The translations under genes and the position numbers were made by a program. A stretch of 64,000 nucleotides of DNA from positions 661,001 to 725,000 of the forward strand of contig NZ_CM001240.1 of NCBI RefSeq assembly GCF_000230835.1. The letters are read 5' to 3'. The notes below the pieces were generated by a model. The model was given only the letters and a program-made list of their open reading frames with translations, was not told the DNA's origin and ran no database searches. This document shows positions 52,095 to 59,485 of this stretch, piece after piece (the stretch's first letter is position 1; each line of letters starts with the position of its first letter). This DNA comes from Clostridium sp. DL-VIII. Its GTDB lineage: Bacteria; Bacillota; Clostridia; Clostridiales; Clostridiaceae.

Positions 52095-53072
52095 ATGAAG
52101 GAAGGAAAATTAGATTTTGATGATCTAAGAAGTATCATATTAAATAATAAAACAGTTAAGAGAAATGAAGTAAAGGTTAGAAATGATGTCGGAGAAGACT
52201 GTACAATAATTGATTTTGGAGAACATGAAGGGATATTTTCTACAGATCCCATAACTGGAGCAAGCGAAAATGTAGGAAAATTAGCTGTACATATAAATTG
52301 CAATGATATTGCCTCATCAGGGGGAGAGCCTATAGGGATCTTAGTTACTATTTTAGCACCTACATCTGCAAGCTTAGAGGATATAAATAAAGTTATGAAT
52401 GAAATTGATGAGGAAGCAGCTAAGATTAATGTTGAAATCATAGGAGGACATACAGAAGTAACCAGCGCAGTTAATAAAATGGTTATATCGGTTACTGTCA
52501 TAGGAAAGAACTTAAAAGGTAAATCAGTCAAAACAGCAGGGGCAGAAATAAATGATGATGTAATAGTAACGAAAAGTATAGGAATCGAAGGGACTCATAT
52601 TTTAATAAATGAATATGAAAATAGAATAAAAAGAATTTTATCTGAAGAAGAAATAAAGTTTGGGAAGAATTTAATAAATGAAATCAGCGTTTTAGAAGAG
52701 GGAAAGATAGGCGGAGAATTTGGAGTGAATTCAATGCATGATATAACAGAAGGCGGTCTTCTTGGAGGGTTATTTGAGGTGGCTATGGCATCAAATAAAG
52801 GATTTAAAATATATAAAGATAGAATACCAGTGCTTGAAATAACAAAAAAAGTCTGCGAAGAATTTAAAATAGATCCCCTTAGACTCATATCATCTGGAAG
52901 CATGCTTATTACCACTAAAAGTGGAGAGAAGTTGGTTGAAAGACTCAATAAACAAGGTATAAGTGCCAGCATAATAGGGAAGATATGTGAGCGTGAGGGG
53001 ATTTTAGTTGATAATGAAGAAGAAATAAAAGTAGAGCCACCTAAAAGAGATGAACTATTTAATGTAGAATAA
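52095..53072 (+). CDS. AIR synthase-related protein (HypE/PurM/ThiL-like)
   Basis: The 325-residue reading starts at ATG 52095, preceded by AAAGGAG at 11 bases. It has the N-terminal AIRS domain with NDVGEDCTIIDFG, STDPITGA and NCNDIASSGGEPIGILVTIL, and the C-terminal domain with SMHDITEGGLLGGLFEVA and LISSGSMLITT. The layout matches HypE-like proteins. HypE makes the thiocyanate of NiFe hydrogenases, but no other hyp genes or NiFe hydrogenase are here, so it is more likely one of the stand-alone homologues of unknown substrate. It probably binds ATP. Confidence 0.82.
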   Translation: MKEGKLDFDDLRSIILNNKTVKRNEVKVRNDVGEDCTIIDFGEHEGIFSTDPITGASENVGKLAVHINCNDIASSGGEPIGILVTILAPTSASLEDINKVMNEIDEEAAKINVEIIGGHTEVTSAVNKMVISVTVIGKNLKGKSVKTAGAEINDDVIVTKSIGIEGTHILINEYENRIKRILSEEEIKFGKNLINEISVLEEGKIGGEFGVNSMHDITEGGLLGGLFEVAMASNKGFKIYKDRIPVLEITKKVCEEFKIDPLRLISSGSMLITTKSGEKLVERLNKQGISASIIGKICEREGILVDNEEEIKVEPPKRDELFNVE

Positions 53073-53200
53073 TTGCTTAAAAATGATTATTTTGTAAAAT
53101 CTTTATGTATTTTTATTAATAAATGCAGTTGCTTAAGTTAAATTGTATTATAGTATAAGAAATAGAATTGATTTTATTTTGAAGAAATGAGGAGAAAGCG

Positions 53201-53812
53201 ATGAAAAGATTAATATTAGCTAGCAATAATAAAAAAAAGATAAAAGAAATGAAAGACATATTAAAAGAATTAGATATAGAAGTTAAATCTTTAGAAGATG
53301 AGAATATTGATATAGATGTGGTTGAAGACGGGAAGAGCTTTGAAGAAAATGCAAAAAAGAAAGCTAAAGAAATATATGAATACCTATTAAGAAGAGGAGA
53401 CGAAAACTTTATTGTATTGGCAGATGATTCAGGACTTTCAGTTGATTATTTAGGAGGAGAACCTGGCATATATTCGGCAAGATATGCAGGGGAACATGGG
53501 AATGATAAAAAGAATAATGAAAAGCTTTTGAATAATTTAAAAGGTATAAGTATGGAAAATAGGAGCGCTAAGTTTATATGCCAATTAGCAATGTTTACAG
53601 ATAAGGGGGAATATTTTAGTGTTCTTGGAGATGTGAAAGGATATATTATAGAAGAGTTACAAGGTGAAGGTGGATTTGGATATGATCCATTATTTTTCTA
53701 CGAGCCATTAAACAAAACTTTTGGAGAATTATCACCAGAAGAAAAAAATGAAATAAGCCATAGAGGATTAGCGCTAAAAAAATTAAAAAAGATATTATAT
53801 AAGTTAGTATAG
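53201..53812 (+). CDS. rdgB: XTP/dITP diphosphatase (RdgB/HAM1 family)
   Basis: This 203-residue house-cleaning enzyme hydrolyses inosine, xanthosine and deaminated triphosphates. Motifs are ASNNKKKIKEM at the N terminus, LADDSGLSVDYLGGEPGIYSARYAG (seen as ADDSGL and PGIYSARYAG), GEGGFGYDPLF and ISHRGLALKKL. ATG 53201 has GAGGAGA upstream. It is followed by the phosphodiesterase gene, a common pairing in clostridia. Confidence 0.95.
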   Translation: MKRLILASNNKKKIKEMKDILKELDIEVKSLEDENIDIDVVEDGKSFEENAKKKAKEIYEYLLRRGDENFIVLADDSGLSVDYLGGEPGIYSARYAGEHGNDKKNNEKLLNNLKGISMENRSAKFICQLAMFTDKGEYFSVLGDVKGYIIEELQGEGGFGYDPLFFYEPLNKTFGELSPEEKNEISHRGLALKKLKKILYKLV

Positions 53813-53938
53813 CTAATAAAAAAGAATTATATTGGTATATAACAAACAGTATTTATTAGAAAAGATAACGTGTCATCATATAACTTAATATTATTATTGC
53901 AGCAATATAATTAATAAAGGAGTTTAGGAGGAAATTTT

Positions 53939-54418
53939 ATGCTAATTGCAGTTGTAAGTGATACACATAGAATAACTAAATATATTAAACTGGCTAAGGA
54001 ATTAATAAAAGGAGCTGATATATTAATACATTTAGGTGATAATATTGAAGATGTACAAATATTAGAAGATAATTTTAATGGAAAAGTATATGCGGTTGCA
54101 GGAAACTGTGATTATTCAGGGAAATATCCAAAGGAAGGAATTATAGAAGTAAATAACAGAAAAATATTCTTTACTCATGGAGATCTATATGGAGTTAAAA
54201 GTTCTATAAATAATATTTATTATAGAGGCAGGGAAGTGGAAGCTGATGTTGTTTTGTTTGGGCATACCCATGAACAATTATTAGAAAAAGAAAATGGTAT
54301 TATATTAATGAATCCAGGAAGTGTGTCATTGCCAAGATTTAGAGGAAGATATGTTGGATTTATAAATATAAACGACAATAGTGATATTGATACATACTTT
54401 AAGGAAATAAGAGAATAA
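53939..54418 (+). CDS. YfcE/MJ0936-type metallophosphodiesterase
   Basis: This 159-residue phosphoesterase has the binuclear metal motifs in order: SDTH near residue 8, HLGDN, GNCD, THGD and GHTH. YfcE-type enzymes cleave small phosphodiesters in vitro; the natural substrate is not established. ATG 53939 has TTAGGAGG upstream. It lies 126 bases after rdgB, before the tRNA cluster. The next ~210 bases (54419-54630) hold nothing recognised. Confidence 0.92.
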   Translation: MLIAVVSDTHRITKYIKLAKELIKGADILIHLGDNIEDVQILEDNFNGKVYAVAGNCDYSGKYPKEGIIEVNNRKIFFTHGDLYGVKSSINNIYYRGREVEADVVLFGHTHEQLLEKENGIILMNPGSVSLPRFRGRYVGFININDNSDIDTYFKEIRE

Positions 54419-54630
54419 ATGAATTGCTTGAATGTAGGTTAAGGATAATAAATTGATTCAAATATGTATCTTAAAAATTATGAATTTGGGGAAGTTGATA
54501 AGGTAATGAAGCTTAGCATGAATCGTTAATTCTGTGCTTGAATAAATTTGAAAGAAAGTACTTCCATGGATATAAAATCATTTAAATTCCATTAAGTAAA
54601 ATATTTATTATAAAATTATTAAAAAAGGTA

Positions 54631-54659
54631 TTGACGAAACAGATTTCATATTGTAGAAT
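54631..54659 (+). promoter_or_regulatory. Promoter of the tRNA cluster
   Basis: TTGACG (54631-54636), 17-bp gap, TAGAAT (54654-54659), about 50 bases before the first tRNA. Confidence 0.8.
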
Positions 54660-54711
54660 AATCATTGTCGCTGAGAGATAAGCAGCAAAGCTTAAAATCG
54701 GTCAAGACCTT

Positions 54712-54787
54712 CGGGGTGTAGCGCAGTTGGGAGCGCGCGTGGTTTGGGACCATGAGGTCGCAGGTTCAATCCCTGTCACCCCGACCA
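54712..54787 (+). tRNA. tRNA-Pro(TGG), copy 1
   Basis: 76 nt with CCA. Acceptor CGGGGTG/CACCCCG, anticodon loop TTTGGGA (TGG). First gene of the cluster; identical to the copy at 55143. Confidence 0.96.
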
Positions 54788-54821
54788 TTAAAACTAATCT
54801 TTGATTTGAGTTTTTAATTAT

Positions 54822-54895
54822 GCGGGTATCGTATATCGGTAATACTCCAGCCTTCCAAGCTGGAAAGGTGGGTTCGATTCCCACTACCCGCTCCA
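54822..54895 (+). tRNA. tRNA-Gly(TCC), copy 1 of 4
   Basis: 74 nt with CCA. Acceptor GCGGGTA/TACCCGC, anticodon loop CTTCCAA (TCC). Reads GGA/GGG codons, frequent in this low-GC genome. Confidence 0.97.
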
Positions 54896-54934
54896 TTATA
54901 AAAACTTAAATATCAAAGTTAGTAAGAAAAGAGC

Positions 54935-54963
54935 TTGACAAAGTTTGAAGCACGGGTTAAAAT
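54935..54963 (+). promoter_or_regulatory. Internal tRNA promoter 1
   Basis: TTGACA (54935-54940), 17-bp gap, TAAAAT (54958-54963), in the spacer before tRNA-Arg(TCT) copy 1. Confidence 0.75.
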
Positions 54964-54989
54964 TAAATCCGTTCTGAAAACAAAACAGA

Positions 54990-55018
54990 TTGACAAAATA
55001 GAGTATATGTTGTATAAT
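54990..55018 (+). promoter_or_regulatory. Internal tRNA promoter 2
   Basis: TTGACA (54990-54995), 17-bp gap, TATAAT (55013-55018): perfect consensus, 40 bases before tRNA-Arg(TCT). It probably drives the rest of the array. Confidence 0.92.
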
Positions 55019-55058
55019 AATACTCGTCTGAAAAAGAAACATGACAAGATTATAATAT

Positions 55059-55135
<77 letters not shown>

Positions 55136-55142
55136 TTAAAAT

Positions 55143-55218
55143 CGGGGTGTAGCGCAGTTGGGAGCGCGCGTGGTTTGGGACCATGAGGTCGCAGGTTCAA
55201 TCCCTGTCACCCCGACCA
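55143..55218 (+). tRNA. tRNA-Pro(TGG), copy 2
   Basis: 76 nt, same sequence as 54712-54787. Starts the second Pro-Gly-Arg block. Confidence 0.96.
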
Positions 55219-55251
55219 TTAAAACTAATTTTTGATTAAGTTTTTGATTAT

Positions 55252-55325
55252 GCGGGTATCGTATATCGGTAATACTCCAGCCTTCCAAGCTGGAAAGGTG
55301 GGTTCGATTCCCACTACCCGCTCCA
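55252..55325 (+). tRNA. tRNA-Gly(TCC), copy 2 of 4
   Basis: 74 nt, same sequence as the first copy; the preceding spacer is also nearly the same as in block 1. Confidence 0.97.
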
Positions 55326-55362
55326 TACAAACTTAAAGTTTGTAACATAAATATTATAATAT

Positions 55363-55439
<77 letters not shown>

Positions 55440-55443
55440 TGAT

Positions 55444-55520
55444 GGTGAACGTAGTTCAGTTGGTAGAGCGCCAGTTTGTGGCACTGGTTGTCGTGGGTTC
55501 GAGTCCCATCGTTCACCCCA
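55444..55520 (+). tRNA. tRNA-His(GTG)
   Basis: 77 nt counting the extra G at -1, which faces C73 as required by histidyl-tRNA synthetase. Acceptor GTGAACG/CGTTCAC, anticodon loop TTGTGGC (GTG). Single copy in the array. Confidence 0.95.
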
Positions 55521-55523
55521 TTT

Positions 55524-55598
55524 TGGGATGTCGCCAAGCGGTAAGGCAATGGACTTTGACTCCATTATGCGTAGGTTCAAATCCTGCCATCCCAGCCA
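55524..55598 (+). tRNA. tRNA-Gln(TTG), copy 1
   Basis: 75 nt with CCA. Acceptor TGGGATG/CATCCCA, anticodon loop CTTTGAC (TTG). Opens the first Gln-Lys-Leu-Gly-Gly block. Confidence 0.95.
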
Positions 55599-55605
55599 TT
55601 ATTTC

Positions 55606-55681
55606 GGTTTACTAGCTCAGTCGGTAGAGCACATGACTTTTAATCATGGTGTCCCGGGTTCGATTCCCGGGTAAGCCACCA
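55606..55681 (+). tRNA. tRNA-Lys(TTT), copy 1
   Basis: 76 nt with CCA. Acceptor GGTTTAC/GTAAGCC with one G-U pair, anticodon loop CTTTTAA (TTT). Confidence 0.96.
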
Positions 55682-55694
55682 AATTTTTGTTTAT

Positions 55695-55779
55695 GCAGGT
55701 GTGGCGGAATTGGCAGACGCACTAGACTTAGGATCTAGCGCCTTACGGTGTAAGAGTTCGACTCTCTTCACCTGCACCA
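55695..55779 (+). tRNA. tRNA-Leu(TAG), copy 1
   Basis: 85 nt with a long variable arm (class II). Acceptor GCAGGTG/CACCTGC fully paired, anticodon loop CTTAGGA (TAG). Confidence 0.96.
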
Positions 55780-55784
55780 AATGA

Positions 55785-55859
55785 GCGGAAATGACTCAAC
55801 GGTAGAGTGCCACCTTGCCAAGGTGGAGGCTGCGGGTTCGAATCCCGTTTTCCGCTCCA
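55785..55859 (+). tRNA. tRNA-Gly(GCC), copy 1
   Basis: 75 nt with CCA. Acceptor GCGGAAA/TTTCCGC-type pairing, anticodon loop TTGCCAA (GCC), for GGT/GGC codons. Confidence 0.96.
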
Positions 55860-55886
55860 TCATGTAAAAATATATAAAATGTACAT

Positions 55887-55960
55887 GCGGGTATCGTATA
55901 TCGGTAATACTCCAGCCTTCCAAGCTGGAAAGGTGGGTTCGATTCCCACTACCCGCTCCA
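55887..55960 (+). tRNA. tRNA-Gly(TCC), copy 3 of 4
   Basis: 74 nt, same sequence as the other Gly(TCC) copies. Ends the first duplicated five-gene block. Confidence 0.97.
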
Positions 55961-55983
55961 TAATATGTTTACAATAATAATAT

Positions 55984-56059
55984 GCGTGATTAGCTCAGTT
56001 GGTAGAGCACCTGACTCTTAATCAGGGTGTCCAGGGTTCGAATCCCTGATGACGCACCA
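55984..56059 (+). tRNA. tRNA-Lys(CTT), with a G-G mismatch in the acceptor stem
   Basis: 76 nt with CCA, anticodon loop CTCTTAA (CTT). Acceptor strands GCGTGAT and ATGACGC leave G5 opposite G68; a C at position 5 would pair. All other stems pair normally, so it may still function. It lies between the two copies of the five-gene block. Confidence 0.92.
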
Positions 56060-56122
56060 TGGTAAATATATTTTAGTGAAAATCTAGGATATTAGGAATA
56101 AGCTTTACAGTTAATTCCATAT

Positions 56123-56197
56123 TGGGATGTCGCCAAGCGGTAAGGCAATGGACTTTGACTCCATTATGCGTAGGTTCAAATCCTGCCATCCCAGCCA
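56123..56197 (+). tRNA. tRNA-Gln(TTG), copy 2
   Basis: 75 nt, same sequence as copy 1. Opens the second five-gene block. Confidence 0.95.
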
Positions 56198-56204
56198 TTA
56201 TTTC

Positions 56205-56280
56205 GGTTTACTAGCTCAGTCGGTAGAGCACATGACTTTTAATCATGGTGTCCCGGGTTCGATTCCCGGGTAAGCCACCA
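56205..56280 (+). tRNA. tRNA-Lys(TTT), copy 2
   Basis: 76 nt, same sequence as copy 1, with the same 7-base spacer after tRNA-Gln. Confidence 0.96.
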
Positions 56281-56293
56281 AATTTTTGTTTAT

Positions 56294-56378
56294 GCAGGTG
56301 TGGCGGAATTGGCAGACGCACTAGACTTAGGATCTAGCGCCTTACGGTGTAAGAGTTCGACTCTCTTCATCTGCACCA
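56294..56378 (+). tRNA. tRNA-Leu(TAG), copy 2
   Basis: 85 nt. It differs from copy 1 by one base: CATCTGC instead of CACCTGC in the 3' acceptor strand, giving a G5-U68 wobble. Confidence 0.96.
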
Positions 56379-56383
56379 AATGA

Positions 56384-56458
56384 GCGGAAATGACTCAACG
56401 GTAGAGTGCCACCTTGCCAAGGTGGAGGCTGCGGGTTCGAATCCCGTTTTCCGCTCCA
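56384..56458 (+). tRNA. tRNA-Gly(GCC), copy 2
   Basis: 75 nt, same sequence as copy 1. Confidence 0.96.
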
Positions 56459-56483
56459 TACATGAAATAATATAAATATATAT

Positions 56484-56557
56484 GCGGGTATCGTATATCG
56501 GTAATACTCCAGCCTTCCAAGCTGGAAAGGTGGGTTCGATTCCCACTACCCGCTCCA
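56484..56557 (+). tRNA. tRNA-Gly(TCC), copy 4 of 4
   Basis: 74 nt, same sequence as the other copies. Ends the second duplicated block. Confidence 0.97.
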
Positions 56558-56604
56558 AAAAAACAACTGGTATCAGTTGTTTTTATTTATATATAAATAA
56601 ACAT

Positions 56605-56681
56605 GCACTTGTAGTTCAGTTGGATAGAGCGTTGGACTTCGAATCCAGAAGTCGTGAGTTCGAATCTCACCAGGTGCACCA
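56605..56681 (+). tRNA. tRNA-Arg(TCG), island attachment gene
   Basis: 77 nt with CCA, anticodon loop CTTCGAA (TCG). The acceptor 5' strand GCACTTG faces CAGGTGC, giving one G-U pair. The displaced 3' end at 61270 has CAAGTGC, which would pair perfectly, so the present 3' end seems to have been brought by the inserted island. Confidence 0.96.
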
Positions 56682-56685
56682 TAAA
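56644..56685 (+). repeat. Attachment-site repeat, tRNA side
   Basis: The last 38 bases of tRNA-Arg(TCG) plus TAAA match 61270-61311 at 39 of 42 positions. It borders the integrase remnant and marks the left end of the island. Confidence 0.85.
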
Positions 56686-56686
56686 G

Positions 56687-56740
56687 CAAGTAATACCAAC
56701 TATTTAGAGGTTTTCTAGATAGTTGGTATTCTTGTTTTTT
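56687..56740 (+). terminator. Terminator after tRNA-Arg(TCG)
   Basis: CAAG and AATACCAACTAT pair with ATAGTTGGTATT and CTTG, followed by T6. A related hairpin follows the second attachment repeat at 61318. Confidence 0.88.
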
Positions 56741-56756
56741 CCACACTTTTTCCACA

Positions 56757-57185
56757 CTAGAAAGTGCTTAGGATATCAATTGTTCTATCTTTATGTCTTT
56801 TTAATACATGAGTATAGGTATCAGCAGTTATATTGATAGTACTATGTCCCAATAATTTAGAAACAGTCTTTAAAGGAATATCATTTTCAAACTGCTTAGT
56901 AGCATAAGTATGCCTTAAGCAATGTATGTGTTTATATTCAACTCCAATTCTTTTTAGAAATCTAGAAAATGATCTAGTTAAATTACTATCATCTATCAGC
57001 TGACCAATTTCATTACAAAATATTAAATCATTATCTATATAACTATTTCCAACCTCTAATTTTCGAATTTTTTGTTTTTCTGCTATTTCTGTAAATATAT
57101 TAACTAAACTAGCTTGAAGAGGAATATCACGCTCACTGTTGTAAGTTTTTGTTGTCTGAATAGTGGGAGAGTAATGCTTTTTCAC
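56757..57185 (-). pseudogene. Tyrosine integrase, C-terminal remnant
   Basis: About 142 residues of a phage-type tyrosine recombinase remain, with box II HCLRHTYATKQF (His-x2-Arg), the LLGH histidine and the TYTH region holding the nucleophile Tyr. The first catalytic Arg region and the arm- and core-binding domains are missing. In-frame integrase-like text extends a little further, to about 57224, where the broken IS91-type element begins. It lies 75 bases from tRNA-Arg(TCG), the expected place for the enzyme that inserted the island. It should be inactive, fixing the island in place. Confidence 0.85.
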
Positions 57186-57239
57186 TCTATAGGATATTAT
57201 AGATTTGGAATCTGTGGATAACTTGATATAATTAATGGT

Positions 57240-58505
57240 ATGAATAGATTGGATAAGAAAATAACAGTAAAAGAAATATTAATAGACAAGTATAATGAGT
57301 TTAAAGTAAGGTATTGGTACAAGGTTCCCGAAATCATGCGAGAGCATGTAGATAATTTAGTTAGCAAATCTATTAGTTGTGGTAATATTGAAAATGGATT
57401 TGCACAATATATTTGTGAAGAATGTAGGGATACAACTAAAGTTCCATTCACATGCAAGAGTAAATTTTGTAATAAATGTGGCAGGTTATATACATTAAAG
57501 TGGGCGGAAAAGCAACAGCAGAATATGCTTAGGGTAGGTCATCGGCACAGTGTATTTACAATGCCAGATGATTTAAGGAAGTTTTTCTATAAGAGGAGAG
57601 AACTTTTAAAAGAATTACAAGATGGTGTATATGATGTAATTAAATATTGGTATGAAAAGGATAAGAAAGTAAAATATGAAGGTGGTGTTATTGCAGTTAT
57701 TCATACTTTCGGTAGTGATTTAAAATGGAATCCACATGTACATGCTTTGGTTACAGAAGGCGCAATTAATAAAGATATTAATTGGTGGAAACCAGTAGAT
57801 TATATACCATATGAGTATTTAAAGAAATCATGGCAAAGAGTATTGTTAAATATAATAAAAAAGCATTTTGACTGCTATAAAACTAGGCAATTAATAAGTA
57901 GGATGTATAGAGAATATCCTAAAGGTTTTTATGTTAATGCTAAGAGAAGATTAAATGACACAAGGCAAGCTGTTAAGTATATAGTAGATATTTAGCTCGA
58001 GCAGCGATAGCTGAATATAGAATTGAAGTATGATGGAGAAAAAGTAACATTTTGGTATAAAGACCATGATGATGGACATAAAGTTAGAGTTAGAATGGGA
58101 GTGTTAGAATTTATAGGGAAAATAACACAACATATATCTCCAAAAGGATTTAAAACTGTAAGGAGTTATGGGATATATTCAAGGAGAAGAAATAAAATAT
58201 CAAAGCAAATAGTATATCTCTATAATTTTATTAAGCAAGTTTCGATAAGAGAGTTACTTAATGAAAGTAAGTCAAGTGAAATTAAGAAAAGTTGGAAAGA
58301 GAGAATAATAGATAGTTTTGGTATAAATCCGTTAAAATGCAATAAGCGTGGAACAGAAAAAATTTTGTGGAGAATATGGCATAAGGACTATGGGGTGATA
58401 TATGATATAAAGGAAACTAGGAATTTGGAGGATATATTATATGAGCCCCAAAAAGAAGATACTACACAAGTACACAGAGAAGTTTTACAAATATCAATGC
58501 TATAA
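57240..58505 (+). pseudogene. IS91-family transposase, disrupted
   Basis: The N-terminal frame has the zinc-binding domain (CGNIENGFAQYICEEC, then CKSKFCNKCGR) and the rolling-circle HUH-type motif NPHVHALVTEGA. A stop at 57993-57995 interrupts it. The missing link RYLARAAIAEYRIE is readable in another frame (from ~57979 to ~58022), and the original frame resumes at 58023 with KYDGEKVTFWYKDHDDG. Two small deletions, of one and two bases, explain this. The C-terminal zinc motif is also damaged (KCNKRG for KCxKCG). The element appears to have truncated the integrase gene. It is inactive. Confidence 0.85.
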
Positions 58506-58725
58506 ATGCAGTTACTCAGAGTGGGCTCCCGCCGATATCGTAGATGAGTTTGCAGATATGGATGAATTTTGTGATGAGGAATACAATTCAGAACAGGAAT
58601 GTAAAAGAAGGGGAATGCCAGTAATGGAGTGCCCTAATTGTAATGCAGATTTTTATTATTCAGGAGAAAAGAAAACGAAGGAAGGTTCATATTGGATTGA
58701 TGAAGATGAACCTTTTCCGTTTTAA
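58441..58725 (+). CDS. Small acidic zinc-ribbon-like protein
   Basis: This 94-residue protein starts at ATG 58441, nine bases after GGAGG, inside the end of the broken transposase frame. It has two Cys-x2-Cys pairs, CYKC near residue 19 and CPNC near 70, spaced for one zinc ribbon, with a very acidic centre (DEFADMDEFCDEEYN). No family is recognised. It may be island cargo whose 5' region was replaced by the IS. A clear terminator follows. Confidence 0.6.
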   Translation: MSPKKKILHKYTEKFYKYQCYKCSYSEWAPADIVDEFADMDEFCDEEYNSEQECKRRGMPVMECPNCNADFYYSGEKKTKEGSYWIDEDEPFPF

Positions 58726-58742
58726 ATTCACAAAACTCACAG

Positions 58743-58763
58743 TCCCCGCTAGGGGATTTTTTT
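58743..58763 (+). terminator. Terminator after the zinc-ribbon gene
   Basis: TCCCC-GCTA-GGGGA followed by seven T. Confidence 0.93.
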
Positions 58764-58888
58764 ATACAACAATTGAAGTTTAAATGGTGATAGTATCATT
58801 TATAAAGAATCTTGTAACTAGATTGACTTGGGTTTGAAAAGATAATATATTTTTTTGGTCAAATATAGAGGCTTTTGTATACTCATAC

Positions 58889-59170
58889 TTGAATAAATTT
58901 TTTGATAATGATGATATGTGGCCCAGGACACATAAAAAGAAAGTTGAAAATTCATACAGAAAATATGATTATGATTATACTAAGAAAACAAATTTGTTTG
59001 GTATTGATTTGTTATATCCGAAGATTTCTAGTAAACCATATATAAAAGGTAAAAAGCAGTATATAGAGATATTAATGATGTATTTTTTGCTAAAAGAATT
59101 TGAAGGAGATAATGGGTATTGGGATAAGTATTTAGATATGATCTTTGCAAAGGATAAAGATGATAATTAA
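58889..59170 (+). CDS. Unknown small protein or gene fragment
   Basis: This frame of ~93 codons has no ribosome site. TTG 58889 and ATG 58916 are possible starts, and the frame stays open ~50 bases further upstream without a start, which suggests a 5'-truncated gene. The protein is basic and aromatic (MWPRTHKKKVENSYRKYDYDY, here only its first part MWPRTHKKK noted) with a GKKQYIEILMMYFLLKEF helix. No family is recognised. It lies in the island before the repeat array. Confidence 0.4.
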   Translation: MNKFFDNDDMWPRTHKKKVENSYRKYDYDYTKKTNLFGIDLLYPKISSKPYIKGKKQYIEILMMYFLLKEFEGDNGYWDKYLDMIFAKDKDDN

Positions 59171-59207
59171 TTTAAAAAATAAAAGACACTAAAATAAAGA
59201 TAAATTT

Positions 59208-59473
59208 TACTTAAAAGCAAATCAAATTCTACTTGAAAAAAATTAAAAGTTACTTATAAGTAAAAAGTATATTAGAGTTATGCTTTTTAGGGTAGAATAT
59301 AGGTATATATTGAGCTACTTATAAAAAAAGCTTGTCTACTTAACACAAACTTGTTGCTACTTAAAGTAAATAAAGCTTTAGAACTAATTCTAAAGAGTAA
59401 TTGAAGTGATTTTACTTATAAAAATATAAATCTACTTGAAAGTAAATTAAATATACTTGAAACAGAAAGGAGG
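59208..59473 (+). repeat. Nine phased TACTT motifs (iteron-like array)
   Basis: TACTT occurs at 59208, 59230, 59251, 59316, 59337, 59358, 59413, 59433 and 59454, always on the + strand, followed mostly by R-W-A-A and A-rich text. Within each triplet the spacing is 20-22 bp, two helical turns, and the triplets are 65 and 55 bp apart. The last copy touches the ribosome site of the next gene and the third triplet overlaps a promoter candidate (TTGAAG 59401, TATAAA 59425). It looks like an operator array for an oligomeric DNA-binding protein. Confidence 0.7.
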
Positions 59474-59485
59474 CTTTAATATTTA

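Noticed and set aside
52095..53072. HypE of a NiFe hydrogenase maturation cluster
   Set aside because: No hypABCDF or NiFe hydrogenase genes are nearby; only the fold is supported.
59208..59460. CRISPR array
   Set aside because: The repeated unit is only ~7-10 bases with variable flanks and grouped spacing; there are no 23-40-base repeats and no cas genes.
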